DNA of 64,000 nucleotides from Bacillus sp. EAC (GTDB taxonomy: Bacteria; Bacillota; Bacilli; Bacillales; Bacillaceae_G), in contig NZ_NCSY01000005.1 in NCBI RefSeq assembly GCF_002156875.1, forward strand, positions 1-64,000, read 5' to 3'. Made by a program: the position numbers and the translations under genes. Below the pieces are notes generated by a model that worked only from the letters and a program-made list of their open reading frames with translations, did no database searches and was not told where the DNA came from. Shown one piece after another: positions 25,774 through 34,894 of the stretch; position 1 is the first letter of the stretch, and every line of letters starts with the position of its first letter.

Positions 25774-25812
25774 AAAAAAGCAACGTACCACAATGATACG
25801 TTGCTTTTTTTT
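25774..25812. terminator. Bidirectional terminator between convergent genes
   Basis: AAGCAACGTA (25778-25787) pairs with TACGTTGCTT (25797-25806), and A/T runs extend the stem on both sides. It serves the MarR-GNAT gene and the convergent methyltransferase gene. Confidence 0.9.
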
Positions 25813-25814
25813 TC

Positions 25815-26570
25815 TCACACTTGTCCCAAATAACTTTTCGTTATATTTGGTAAGATAATTTTCCCGTTAACACTATATTTCTTGAATAAATTTGTTAATG
25901 CAGAAATGAAATGACCATACTCTTTATCTGTCTTCACAGGTGAAAATGATGACGATAAATTTCTGCCTAAAAACCCTTCATAATCCACTTCTAAATCATT
26001 TTGATAAGACTGATATTCATATTTTCCATCTTTAAAAAACTGAATATATATTTCCGGGTTATCTTCTATTCCCCCGCTAAATCCTTTAAATTTCGGACAG
26101 TTCTTTTTGCATATCTCCTGTAATTCCATCATTAATGGTTTCGATAAGTCTTTACTATTCCAAACTAGTAAAACTTTAGAGTCTTTCTTCAAAATACGTT
26201 GGCATTCTGCTTTAAATTTTTCTTTATCAAACCAGTGGAATGCCTGGGCAACTGTTATTAAGTCAATACTATTATCATTTAACGTTGAATGTTCAGCTGT
26301 AGCTTCGATTGATTGAAAACCACTGTAATGTTTCAAAGAATGTTCAGCAGTACTTCGCATGTCATTATTCGGCTCAATTGCAATCACTTTCATCCCTACT
26401 TCAAGTAATTGTCTGCTTAGTATGCCCGTGCCTGAACCTATATCTACAACATTACTCTCTTCGTTTAAATCATTTGTAGCAAGTAAATAATCAATAAATT
26501 TCTTTGGATAAATTGGTCTATATTTTGAGTAAACCTCTGCCTTACCAGTAAAATTTTCTAAATTATTCAT
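25815..26570 (-). CDS. Class I SAM-dependent methyltransferase
   Basis: A 251-residue Rossmann-fold methyltransferase with motif I VVDIGSGTGILSRQL (about 41-55), the acidic motif IAIEPNNDM and the motif IV region ITVAQAFHWF. The last resembles the UbiE/Methyltransf_11 group that includes yeast-TMT1-like enzymes acting on small molecules. Nothing in the neighbourhood fixes the substrate. AAGGGAA precedes the ATG. It may form a unit with the RDD gene 33 bp upstream on the same strand. Confidence 0.87.
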   Translation of the reverse strand: MNNLENFTGKAEVYSKYRPIYPKKFIDYLLATNDLNEESNVVDIGSGTGILSRQLLEVGMKVIAIEPNNDMRSTAEHSLKHYSGFQSIEATAEHSTLNDNSIDLITVAQAFHWFDKEKFKAECQRILKKDSKVLLVWNSKDLSKPLMMELQEICKKNCPKFKGFSGGIEDNPEIYIQFFKDGKYEYQSYQNDLEVDYEGFLGRNLSSSFSPVKTDKEYGHFISALTNLFKKYSVNGKIILPNITKSYLGQV

Positions 26571-26602
26571 GGATCTGATTCCCTTAAAATAAGTGTATTT
26601 TA

Positions 26603-27061
26603 TCAGTAATAAACTACTTTAGTCTTTGCGATTAAATCATGTAATGTTTTTTTATCTTTCCTAAAAATAAATAATATATCAATAATACTAATAACACTAA
26701 ATACAACAGTTATTGTAGGAAGATTAAGTACCCCTATGAGATAGAACGAACGTAATGTTATTGTCTTAATATCAACACGATCATTTGAATCTTTAACCAC
26801 CTGAATTTTTAATATTCTCTTCCCAATGGTTTGTCCATTCCAAATATAAGTAGGAATGATAATATTTAACATGATTGTTATTCCGAGAATTAAAAGCGTA
26901 AATAGACACATCGAAATGCTACTATACAAAAATGTATCTAAATACTCTTCATTAGATAATCCAAATAAAAGTAATCCTATTTTTGAAAATAGCATACTTA
27001 CGATTCCATCTATCCATGAAGCAAAAAGCCTTCTCGTTCGACTAGATAATTTAAAATCCAT
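26603..27061 (-). CDS. RDD-family membrane protein
   Basis: A 152-residue protein with the RDD signature near the N terminus (RRLFASWIDGIV: conserved Arg and Asp), and three or four predicted membrane helices. The central YIWNGQTIGKRILKIQVV block is characteristic of the family. Some RDD proteins act as Na+/H+ antiporters or transport accessories; function here is unknown. GGGATG lies upstream of the ATG. It sits 40 bp after the ABC exporter gene on the same strand. Confidence 0.82.
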   Translation of the reverse strand: MDFKLSSRTRRLFASWIDGIVSMLFSKIGLLLFGLSNEEYLDTFLYSSISMCLFTLLILGITIMLNIIIPTYIWNGQTIGKRILKIQVVKDSNDRVDIKTITLRSFYLIGVLNLPTITVVFSVISIIDILFIFRKDKKTLHDLIAKTKVVYY

Positions 27062-27101
27062 CTAACTTCATCCCCTAGGTATACTGTGCCAGTTCATTTT
27101 A

Positions 27102-28814
27102 TTAATGTTGATGGGCATGAAGCTTCGCAAATATCCCATTTTCTTGCGATAAAAGTTCCATATGCGTTCCATCTTCAGCTATACCTTCTTCTGTAATGAC
27201 TAAGATTCTGTCTGCATTTTTAATTGTACCTAATCGATGGGCAATGATTAGGGTAGTTCGATCCTTCGCTAAATCATTTAATGCTTCTTGAATAATTGCT
27301 TCGGTTTCAGTATCAAGGGCTGATGTGGCTTCATCAAGTATTAAAATTGGCGGGTTTTTCAAGAACATCCTTGCAATAGCTAAACGCTGTTTTTGACCAC
27401 CAGAAAGTTTTAATCCTCTTTCACCAATTTCAGTTTCATATCCATTTGGAAGTGATGCAATTAAATCCGTCAAGTGAGCTTTTCTTGCTGCTGCTTCAAT
27501 CTCTTCTTGCGTAGCATCTAACTTACCATACGCAATATTCTCTCTTAACGTCCCTGTAAATAAGAAGACATCCTGTTGGACGATCCCTATATTAGAACGT
27601 AGTGATTCTTTAGTCATATTTCGTATATCGATTCCATCAATTGAAATTGTACCTGATAATACATCGTAAAAACGAGGAATTAAAGAACAAATCGTCGTTT
27701 TCCCCGCACCTGATGGACCCACAAAAGCAATTGTTTTTCCAGCTTCAATTGAAAACGTCATATCATTTAAAATCGTTCGTTTATTTTCATATCCAAATGT
27801 AACATCTTTAAAATTGATGTACCCTTTTAATGTTTTTACTTCAATTGCATCCGGAATATCTTCAATATCAGGTTCATTATCAATTAACTCAGTGAATCGC
27901 TTAAACCCTGCCATCCCTTTAGGATATAGTTCAAGTAAAGCACTAATTTTATCTATTGGTTTAAATAAAGTATTTAAATAAAGAATGAAAGCTACTAACT
28001 CTCCATATGATAAAATTTTAGTAAAACTTAACCAAGCTCCAAACACTAAAATTATGAGAGTCATCAGACGGGTTGAAACATAAATTCCCAATAGGTTCCA
28101 ACTCATAACCTTATAAGCATTTAATTTTGTCTTACGGAAAAACTGATTATTCTTTTCAAATCTTTTCATTTCATATTGTTCGTTTGTAAATGATTGTACA
28201 ACTCGAACTCCAGAAACGCTATCCTCCACTTGTGAATTTACATTCGCAATATTGCCATACATTTGACTCCAAGAAGAATTCATTTTCATGTTTGAGTAAG
28301 AAATTAGCCAGACAAGAAATGGTACGATAATAATGGCGACAAGAGCTAACTTAACGTTAATTGTAAGCATGATCGAAAATGCTCCAATAAAGGTCATAAT
28401 TGCTATAAATAAATCCTCAGGTCCATGATGAGCTAATTCACCAATATCCATTAAATCATTCGTGATTCGACTCATTATATGACCCGTTTTTGTGTTATCA
28501 AAGAAACGGAATGATTGTTTTTGTACATGATTAAATAGTTCCCGGCGCATATCCGTCTCAATATTTATTCCAAGTTTGTGTCCCCAATAGTTAACGACAA
28601 ATTGCATTCCTGAACTCATTAAATAAAGTACTAAAAGTCCAATACTTACAGAAATAATCGTGCTCCAATTTCCTTGTGGCAGAAGCTTATCAATAAACCA
28701 CGAAACGGCTAAAGGAAATCCTAACTCCATTAATCCAACTAATAAAGCACAAAAAAAGTCTATATAAAATAACTTTTTATGAGGACGATAATAACTAAAA
28801 AAACGTTTAATCAT
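27102..28814 (-). CDS. ABC exporter (fused membrane and ATPase, multidrug/lipid type)
   Basis: A 570-residue half-transporter. Six membrane helices occupy about residues 1-310 and an ATPase domain follows, with Walker A GPSGAGKTT, signature LSGGQKQR, Walker B LILDEATSALD and switch histidine in IAHRLGT. It would homodimerise in the membrane and export drugs or lipids (BmrA/MsbA-like). The ATG at 28814 is about 10 nt after GAGGTG; the TTG at 28832 overlaps that site. Two palindromes upstream (28844-28857 and 28861-28870) could be repressor sites. Substrate unknown. Confidence 0.92.
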   Translation of the reverse strand: MIKRFFSYYRPHKKLFYIDFFCALLVGLMELGFPLAVSWFIDKLLPQGNWSTIISVSIGLLVLYLMSSGMQFVVNYWGHKLGINIETDMRRELFNHVQKQSFRFFDNTKTGHIMSRITNDLMDIGELAHHGPEDLFIAIMTFIGAFSIMLTINVKLALVAIIIVPFLVWLISYSNMKMNSSWSQMYGNIANVNSQVEDSVSGVRVVQSFTNEQYEMKRFEKNNQFFRKTKLNAYKVMSWNLLGIYVSTRLMTLIILVFGAWLSFTKILSYGELVAFILYLNTLFKPIDKISALLELYPKGMAGFKRFTELIDNEPDIEDIPDAIEVKTLKGYINFKDVTFGYENKRTILNDMTFSIEAGKTIAFVGPSGAGKTTICSLIPRFYDVLSGTISIDGIDIRNMTKESLRSNIGIVQQDVFLFTGTLRENIAYGKLDATQEEIEAAARKAHLTDLIASLPNGYETEIGERGLKLSGGQKQRLAIARMFLKNPPILILDEATSALDTETEAIIQEALNDLAKDRTTLIIAHRLGTIKNADRILVITEEGIAEDGTHMELLSQENGIFAKLHAHQH

Positions 28815-28843
28815 AAGGATACAGCACCTCAATTCTACTAAAT

Positions 28844-28870
28844 AGACTGGTTAGTCTGATATGTATACAT
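28844..28870. promoter_or_regulatory. Two adjacent palindromes upstream of the ABC exporter
   Basis: AGACT-GGTT-AGTCT (28844-28857) resembles TetR-family half-sites, and ATGTATACAT (28861-28870) is a perfect 10-bp palindrome. Both lie 30-60 bp ahead of the exporter start. No TetR gene is nearby. Confidence 0.45.
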
Positions 28871-29115
28871 TACCACATGAGATTTAAGTGTGCTATCTTT
28901 ACTGACAATCCAAAATGAAAGATTAGTATAAACTAATTGCAATTTTAATAGACTATAAAGTACAAAATGAACGTGTTCGTCCTCCCAAGTGTCGAATATT
29001 GCCCGTAAATATTTTGTAAATTCGCAATAAAATGTATTTTTTTTCAATTTAGTGTGTTACGATTCACCTTGTTGTGTGTCACTGGGTAATTTTACCATAA
29101 AGGAGGAAAGTTCTT
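28871..29115. other. Intergenic region between divergent ABC and RND transporters
   Basis: This region separates two divergent efflux genes and should carry both promoters. A 69-codon minus-strand frame (28838-29047) has no binding site and overlaps the palindromes, so I do not call it. No clear -35/-10 pair was found. Confidence 0.4.
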
Positions 29116-32100
29116 ATGTCTTGGTTTACGAAATGGGCCTTTAACAATAAGGCGGCCATAACCTTTTTATCAGTTCTTATTTTATTAATTGGAGTCTTAA
29201 GTTATAGCAAGCTTCCAATGGAATTTTTACCTGCTGCTGATCAGCCTGTTGTTTCAGTAATCGTTATGGGGCAAGGTACTGATTCAAAAACAATGGAGGA
29301 TCAAGTAACTACTAAGGTAGAAAATGCAGTTGCGGGCGTAAAAGGAAAAAGTCATATTTATTCAAGCACAAGTAATGGTTTTTCAAAAGTTGATTTATAT
29401 TATGAGTCTGGAACAAGTATGAAAGAAGCTAAGCAAGAAGTTCAAGAATCATTAAGTAACATCAATCTTCCTCAAAATGTAAGTAAACCTACAATTGTTC
29501 AATTAAATACATCAATGATTCCAATAGCAGATGTGGCAATCACATTTGAAGATGGATTAACTCCTACTAATATTGAATTTGCAAACAAAAAAGTAATCCC
29601 TTATTTTAAAGACATTAAAGGTGTCGCGAATGTTCAAACATATGGTACAGAAAAATCATTTGTCTCATTAAAAATCGACAATGCGAAACTAGCTCAGAAA
29701 AAAGTTTCGTTGGAAAGCATTATGAGCGTCATTCGTGGTCAAAATTCAGCTATCTCTGTTGGCGAAGGAATTATTAATCAAAAGACTAGTAATATTAAAG
29801 TTGTAGGCACTATAGATAATTTAGATAAAGTAAAAAATCTTACTGTTGCTGGAAATGTAAAACTAGCTGATATTGCAACCATTGAAGTAAAAAAGCCTGA
29901 TAGTAATATTACAAGAATAAACGGAAAAGATGGCTTATTATTAATCGTAACAAAAGACAGTAATTCAAATGCAGTGAGCATTACAAAAGATGTTAGGACA
30001 GCTACGAAAGAATTAAATAAAAAATATAAGAATCTGAATTCAAGTGTCATGGTTGCAACTTCTGATATGGTTAAAACTTCGGTACATGCAATGATTAAAG
30101 AGGTTTTACTCGGAGCTTTATTTGCAACGATTGTGATTATGCTATTCTTGAGAAATATTCGTTCAACTCTAATTACGATTGTTTCGATCCCATTATCACT
30201 ATGTTTAACTTTATTTTTACTTTCACAATCTGGCATCACGTTGAATGTTTTAACATTAGGTGGTGTTGCAGTAGCTGTTGGTCGTTTAGTTGATGATAGC
30301 ATCGTTGTAATTGAAAATATTTTCAGAAAAACACAAACTGAAAAATTTTCTGTACAAATGATTATCGAAGCAACAAAAGAAGTTGGAAGTGCCATTACAG
30401 CATCAACATTAACAACGGTAGCGGTGTTTTTACCAATAGGTATTATAAGCACTGGTCTAAAGGATTTCATGCTTCCATTCGCTCTTACAATTACTTACTC
30501 TTTATTAGCTTCATTATTTGTAGCATTAACAGTCGTACCATTATTAAGTGCATTCTTCCTTAAAAAGGCTAAACTATCTTCTCATAAGCCTTCAGTTCGT
30601 TATAAAAAATTACTTACATGGTCATTAAATCATAAATGGGTTGTAATTGTTGTTTCATTACTATTATTTATAGGATCAATCGGCACTTATTTTGCAATGC
30701 CAAAAGGTGCAACTGATAATTCATCTTCAGATTTCGTCCAAACAACTTTAACCTATCCAAGTAATACTCCTATTGAAGAAGTAAAAGCAAATACTCTTAA
30801 ACTAGAAAATTATATTTTAGACCAAAATGGTGTAAAAGGTGTATACACTCAATTAGGAAGTACTGCAGATGCGGCCAAATATGGTGATGTTCGTTCTTCT
30901 ACTCAAGCAATCTTTTTAATAACACTAAAAGATAAAAAACTTACAGATAAAGTAGTAAAACAAATTAATACTCAAAAAAGTCAATACTCCGGAGCTGAGC
31001 TTAATGCTTTAGCATCTACACTATTTGGTGGAGCAAAAACTCAAATTACTATTGATATCGTAGGAAATGATTTAAATGAGTTAGAAAAAACAGCAAGTGA
31101 TATTAAAAATAAACTAAAAAATATTGACGGCATCAAGAAAGTTACAACAAATGAAGAAGATAAAAAAACAGTTTATTCTTTAGAAGTTGATCCTACAAAA
31201 GGTAATGTTGAACAAATATCTCAACAATTGTTTGTCATGCTAAATCGAACTCCTCTTGGAACAGTTTCGATTGATCAACAACCAACTGATGTTTACCTTG
31301 AGCCAATATTGAAACCTTCTACACCTAGTGATCTTCAATCAATTCCAATTATGACAAAAACAGGTATGGTTCCAGTTTCAACAATTGCAACGGTTAAAAA
31401 AGAAGAAAAGCCAACTAATCTCTATCATAAAGACGGCGATACGTATTTAAGTATTTCAGCAGAAGTTAAGGCTGATAAACTATCAGATATTAATAAAAAC
31501 ATCAATAAAGCTATTTTTGGAGACAAACAATCAAAAGGCATGAAAATTGCAGATGGTGTAAATGTTTATATCGGTGGAGCACTTGCACAGCAATCTCAGG
31601 ATTTTTCAGATTTATATATGATCATGTTAGTCTCAATCGGATTAGTTTTCCTAATTATGATCATTACGTTTAAAACGTTCCGTGCCCCAATTGCAATATT
31701 ATGCTCATTACCATTGGCAGCAATTGGAGCTGTTCTAGCTCTAATCATTAGTCGCATAGCAGTTGAGCCGACTGCACTTTTAGGTGCACTTATGCTAATC
31801 GGCATTGTTGTAACAAATGCGATTGTATTATTAGATCGAGTGAAACAAAAAGAAAAACAAATGATTTTAAGAGATGCGATCATCGATGCTGCGGTAACTA
31901 GAATTAGACCAATTCTCATGACTGCAGTTGCAACGATTTGTGCTATGCTTCCATTATTATTTAAGAAAGCAGAAACAGGTAGTCTAGTATCTCAAAGTTT
32001 AGCAGTCGTTGTTATTGGTGGACTTACCGTTTCCACATTATTAACATTAATTGTAATCCCTGTAATTTACGAGTTGTTATACTTTAGAAAATCTAAGAAA

Positions 32101-32142
32101 CAACGGAGTCAAAAGGATTCAAATAAATCAGTAAATGTCTAA
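29116..32142 (+). CDS. RND-family efflux transporter (SwrC/AcrB-like)
   Basis: A 1008-residue inner-membrane pump with the RND layout: a helix at about 12-30, a large extracytoplasmic loop, helices 2-6 around residues 330-500, a second loop, and helices 8-12 at about 845-995. The proton-relay acidic pair appears in GRLVDDSIVVIENIF. In Gram-positives such proteins (B. subtilis SwrC) expel lipopeptides such as surfactin or other amphiphiles without an outer-membrane partner. No membrane-fusion protein gene is adjacent. AAAGGAGG precedes the ATG and a terminator follows. Substrate not readable. Confidence 0.92.
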   Translation: MSWFTKWAFNNKAAITFLSVLILLIGVLSYSKLPMEFLPAADQPVVSVIVMGQGTDSKTMEDQVTTKVENAVAGVKGKSHIYSSTSNGFSKVDLYYESGTSMKEAKQEVQESLSNINLPQNVSKPTIVQLNTSMIPIADVAITFEDGLTPTNIEFANKKVIPYFKDIKGVANVQTYGTEKSFVSLKIDNAKLAQKKVSLESIMSVIRGQNSAISVGEGIINQKTSNIKVVGTIDNLDKVKNLTVAGNVKLADIATIEVKKPDSNITRINGKDGLLLIVTKDSNSNAVSITKDVRTATKELNKKYKNLNSSVMVATSDMVKTSVHAMIKEVLLGALFATIVIMLFLRNIRSTLITIVSIPLSLCLTLFLLSQSGITLNVLTLGGVAVAVGRLVDDSIVVIENIFRKTQTEKFSVQMIIEATKEVGSAITASTLTTVAVFLPIGIISTGLKDFMLPFALTITYSLLASLFVALTVVPLLSAFFLKKAKLSSHKPSVRYKKLLTWSLNHKWVVIVVSLLLFIGSIGTYFAMPKGATDNSSSDFVQTTLTYPSNTPIEEVKANTLKLENYILDQNGVKGVYTQLGSTADAAKYGDVRSSTQAIFLITLKDKKLTDKVVKQINTQKSQYSGAELNALASTLFGGAKTQITIDIVGNDLNELEKTASDIKNKLKNIDGIKKVTTNEEDKKTVYSLEVDPTKGNVEQISQQLFVMLNRTPLGTVSIDQQPTDVYLEPILKPSTPSDLQSIPIMTKTGMVPVSTIATVKKEEKPTNLYHKDGDTYLSISAEVKADKLSDINKNINKAIFGDKQSKGMKIADGVNVYIGGALAQQSQDFSDLYMIMLVSIGLVFLIMIITFKTFRAPIAILCSLPLAAIGAVLALIISRIAVEPTALLGALMLIGIVVTNAIVLLDRVKQKEKQMILRDAIIDAAVTRIRPILMTAVATICAMLPLLFKKAETGSLVSQSLAVVVIGGLTVSTLLTLIVIPVIYELLYFRKSKKQRSQKDSNKSVNV

Positions 32143-32149
32143 AAAGTTG

Positions 32150-32178
32150 ACCCAGCTCTTTTATGAGCTGGGTTTTTG
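32150..32178 (+). terminator. Terminator after the RND gene
   Basis: ACCCAGCTC (32150-32158) pairs with GAGCTGGGT (32165-32173), followed by TTTTGG. Confidence 0.87.
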
Positions 32179-32181
32179 GTT

Positions 32182-32227
32182 CAAAAAAATAGCATAAGGA
32201 TCATCGCTTGATGATTCCTATGCTATT
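32182..32227 (-). terminator. Terminator of the chitobiose-type PTS operon
   Basis: An 18-bp stem (32188-32205 with 32210-32227, including G-U pairs) with loop GCTT ends in seven T residues on the minus strand. Its tip ATCATCGCTTGATGA recurs exactly at 36798-36812 on the other side of the operon. Confidence 0.9.
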
Positions 32228-32262
32228 CCAATAAATCTATTTAAAAGCGTTACTTTAGTAAT

Positions 32263-32970
32263 CTATAACAATACAATTTCCTTAGGAAGTTTAACAGCTG
32301 ATAATATTTCAGTTTCCCTTACTCGATCAGTCGTATAAGAAGAATTATTTAATATCTCATGATCAAGATATCCAGGGTGACACATTACTTCAACCGTCTG
32401 ACCTTCACTAACAAGTGTCATAAGTTTGTCAAAATAATCGTATGTAGCACCATCCCCGTAAAAGTCATGTAGGAATACATCTGTAAATGGAGGTACATTT
32501 TCTAACGCACGCTCTGAAATACGTCTTGCACTTAAATTATATTTTTGAGCTATCATTTGAACAACTGGTAAAAACTCTGGAACAGTGTGAACATGATGAT
32601 GGCTGTCAAAATGAGTTAGTGTTAGTCCCGTTTCCAAGAATTTTTCAATCTGAGCAGTCCACTCTCTCTCTAGTTCATCAAGTGAAATATTTTTGTGTTC
32701 AAGGAATTCACCTCTACTTTTGAAGTTTCCTTTTTCGTTTACAAGTGATGGCACGTCATTTAAAAAGGGTTTTCCGCACGTTAAAACAAGATGAATTCCT
32801 ACTTGAAGTGATGGATTTTCTTTAGCAAGCTCGACTGCATGACTAACACCTGGCATATTCATCATCATCGTAGCTGAATTTACAATTCCATTCTTATGAG
32901 CTTCGATGATTCCGTAATTGATTCCTTTTGAATACCCAAAATCATCTGCATTTACAATTAGTTTAATCAT
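32263..32970 (-). CDS. chbG: ChbG/YdjC-family carbohydrate deacetylase
   Basis: A 235-residue metal-dependent deacetylase of the YdjC family. The N-terminal VNADDFGYSKGIN holds the Asp pair, and the HFDSHHHVHT and CHPGYLD blocks hold the metal-binding histidines. In E. coli, ChbG removes an acetyl group from chitobiose-6-phosphate, which both allows GH4 cleavage and creates the inducer. The ATG overlaps the upstream GH4 stop (ATGA), so the two enzymes are coupled. It is the last gene of the IIB-IIC-IIA-GH4-chbG operon. Confidence 0.92.
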   Translation of the reverse strand: MIKLIVNADDFGYSKGINYGIIEAHKNGIVNSATMMMNMPGVSHAVELAKENPSLQVGIHLVLTCGKPFLNDVPSLVNEKGNFKSRGEFLEHKNISLDELEREWTAQIEKFLETGLTLTHFDSHHHVHTVPEFLPVVQMIAQKYNLSARRISERALENVPPFTDVFLHDFYGDGATYDYFDKLMTLVSEGQTVEVMCHPGYLDHEILNNSSYTTDRVRETEILSAVKLPKEIVLL

Positions 32971-34298
32971 GAATTTTTTACCCCTTTAAAAAATTGCGGT
33001 AAATGTGCTTTATGTGCCTCTAACATTTCATCTACAATTTGTTTAGCAATCTTATCAGAAGCTACTAAAGGATTAATTGTCAATGCAAGTACAGCTTGAT
33101 CGTAATTGCCAGTAACTGCTGCTTCACAAGCCACTCTTTCAAAAGATTTAATTTGTTGAACAAGTCCACGGACTTGAACTGGTAAGTCCCCCATAACTAA
33201 CGGTTTTGGACCATCTTTCGTAATCACACAACTAACCTCAATTGCCGAATCATTTGGAATGCTAGCAATTGATCCATTATTTATCGTATTTACTGGCTGA
33301 ATATCACCTTTATCATTATAAATAGAAGATATTAATCTGACTGCAGCATCACTATAATAAGCTCCCCCGCGCTTTTCAAGCTGTGGTGGTTTAATTGAAA
33401 GATTTGGATCTTTATACAATTCAAAGAGTTCATCTTCTAATTTTTTTACAACCTCTGCACGTGTTCCCACAGTTTCAGCATTTTTAATATCTTTTTCAAC
33501 CATTTCTCTCGTTTTATAATAATAACTATGATATGGACATGGAAGAACGCCTAATGCTCTGATAAATTCTGGTTCCCATCCATATCCTTGAATATTTTTA
33601 ACAAAACTAGAGTTTTCAGGATTTGTTAAAAATTCAATTACTTGATCTTTAACACTTTCACCATCAACAAATACATCTAAACCATATACCATGTGATTTA
33701 AGCCAGCAAAGTCAATTCTTACTCGTGAATGTTCTACATTCATAAGCTTTGCAATACCCATCTCCATCCCAATTGGCACATTACATAGTCCAACAACCTT
33801 TTGATGATCTGTATAACGAAGTACTGCTTCTGTCACCATACCCGCTGGATTTGTAAAGTTAACAAGCCAAGCATTTGGACATAGTTCTTGCATGTCTTTC
33901 ACAATATCTAAAATGATAGGAATTGTCCGAAGTCCTTTAAATAAACCTCCTGGTCCATTCGTTTCTTGACCAAGGACACCATATTTCAAAGGTATTCTTT
34001 CATCTTTTGCTCGTGCTTCAAGTAATCCTACACGAAACTGAGTCGTTACAAAATCTGCATCTCTTAGAGCTTCTCTTCGATCCAGCGTAAGATGTACTTC
34101 CACTGGAAGACCAGCCTTTTGGAACATACGTTTAGCTAAATCACCAACAATTTCTAGTTTTTCTTTTCCTTCTTCAATATCTACTAACCATAGCTCGCGT
34201 AAAGGTAGCTCATCATATCGTTTTATAAAGCCTTCAACAAGCTCTGGAGTATAACTTGAACCTCCACCAATCGTTGTAATTTTAATCGATTTTTTCAC
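32967..34298 (-). CDS. GH4 6-phospho-beta-glucosidase, chitobiose type (cluster 2)
   Basis: A 443-residue family 4 glycosidase with the NAD loop IGGGSSYTPE, the LGQETNGPGG block, the CNVP metal cysteine and LNHMVYG. The GTG start at 34298 is 9 nt after GGAGG, and that site overlaps the IIA stop, so translation is coupled. Neighbouring chbG suggests ChbF-like action on deacetylated chitobiose-6-phosphate. It is strikingly similar to 16312-17637 along its whole length, which indicates duplication. Confidence 0.93.
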   Translation of the reverse strand: MKKSIKITTIGGGSSYTPELVEGFIKRYDELPLRELWLVDIEEGKEKLEIVGDLAKRMFQKAGLPVEVHLTLDRREALRDADFVTTQFRVGLLEARAKDERIPLKYGVLGQETNGPGGLFKGLRTIPIILDIVKDMQELCPNAWLVNFTNPAGMVTEAVLRYTDHQKVVGLCNVPIGMEMGIAKLMNVEHSRVRIDFAGLNHMVYGLDVFVDGESVKDQVIEFLTNPENSSFVKNIQGYGWEPEFIRALGVLPCPYHSYYYKTREMVEKDIKNAETVGTRAEVVKKLEDELFELYKDPNLSIKPPQLEKRGGAYYSDAAVRLISSIYNDKGDIQPVNTINNGSIASIPNDSAIEVSCVITKDGPKPLVMGDLPVQVRGLVQQIKSFERVACEAAVTGNYDQAVLALTINPLVASDKIAKQIVDEMLEAHKAHLPQFFKGVKNS

Positions 34299-34311
34299 TT
34301 TCTTTAGCCTC

Positions 34312-34635
34312 CTATTTGTTCGTATTTATTTCCTGACGAAGCTCAACAATTTCTCTTGCCAAATCCTTTAATGTCATTGCCGTCATTAAATGATCTTGTG
34401 CATGGATCAGAATGATTGGAGTTTCAAATTCTTCACCACCAGCCTCTGCTTGAATCAGTTGTGTCTGAAAACGATGAGCATGTGTAAATTCACCATCAGC
34501 CTCAGAAAGTTTTTCTAACGCTAACTCGAACTTCTTTTCTTTTGCCATATAGATCGCTTCCATTGCAAGGCTTCTTGCATTACCACTGTGCAAAATTAAT
34601 TGAAAAGAAAGGTTGTACAATTCTTCTTTCGTCAT
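34312..34635 (-). CDS. PTS lactose/cellobiose-family IIA component (cluster 2)
   Basis: A 107-residue IIA protein. The motif LIHAQDHLMTAM places the phosphorylated His at residue 78 and the metal Asp at 81, exactly as numbered in lactococcal IIA-Lac. The ATG at 34635 is 8 nt after AAGGTG; a GTG at 34644 overlaps that site. It lies between a repeat element and the GH4 gene and passes phosphate to the IIB encoded at 36233-36538. Confidence 0.93.
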   Translation of the reverse strand: MTKEELYNLSFQLILHSGNARSLAMEAIYMAKEKKFELALEKLSEADGEFTHAHRFQTQLIQAEAGGEEFETPIILIHAQDHLMTAMTLKDLAREIVELRQEINTNK

Positions 34636-34678
34636 CGGAATCACACCTTCTCATAGATTTGAAGATCACAATACTAAT

Positions 34679-34881
34679 AGCTTGCCATAGGGCAAGCTTC
34701 TAGCATGTAGACAAAATGTATAATTAGAAACACTCAAACTGACTGATAGCGCTTGTCTTTCGAGGCGCGAATTCTGATGAGGAGTGGAGTAACTTTAGAC
34801 GGTATGAACACCGCAAGAAGGCGAATCAACGAAGAAAACTAGCGTTTGTCAACAGTCTGAGAGCTTGCCATAGGCAAGCTC
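34679..34881. repeat. 203-bp element with matching end hairpins inside the PTS operon
   Basis: The left end is the hairpin AGCTTGCC-ATAG-GGCAAGCT (34679-34698) and the right end is the near-identical GAGCTTGCC-ATA-GGCAAGCTC (34861-34881). Between them are GC-richer bases including TAGCGCTTGTC and TAGCGTTTGTC direct repeats. No frame with a binding site is present. It fills the gap between IIC and IIA, so it must be transcribed with the operon. It resembles non-coding repeats I recall from Bacillus genomes. Confidence 0.7.
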
Positions 34882-34894
34882 CTTTATTCCTTTT

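Noticed and set aside
28838-29047. 69-codon minus-strand frame between the ABC and RND genes
   Set aside because: It covers the palindromic operator region and lacks a binding site.
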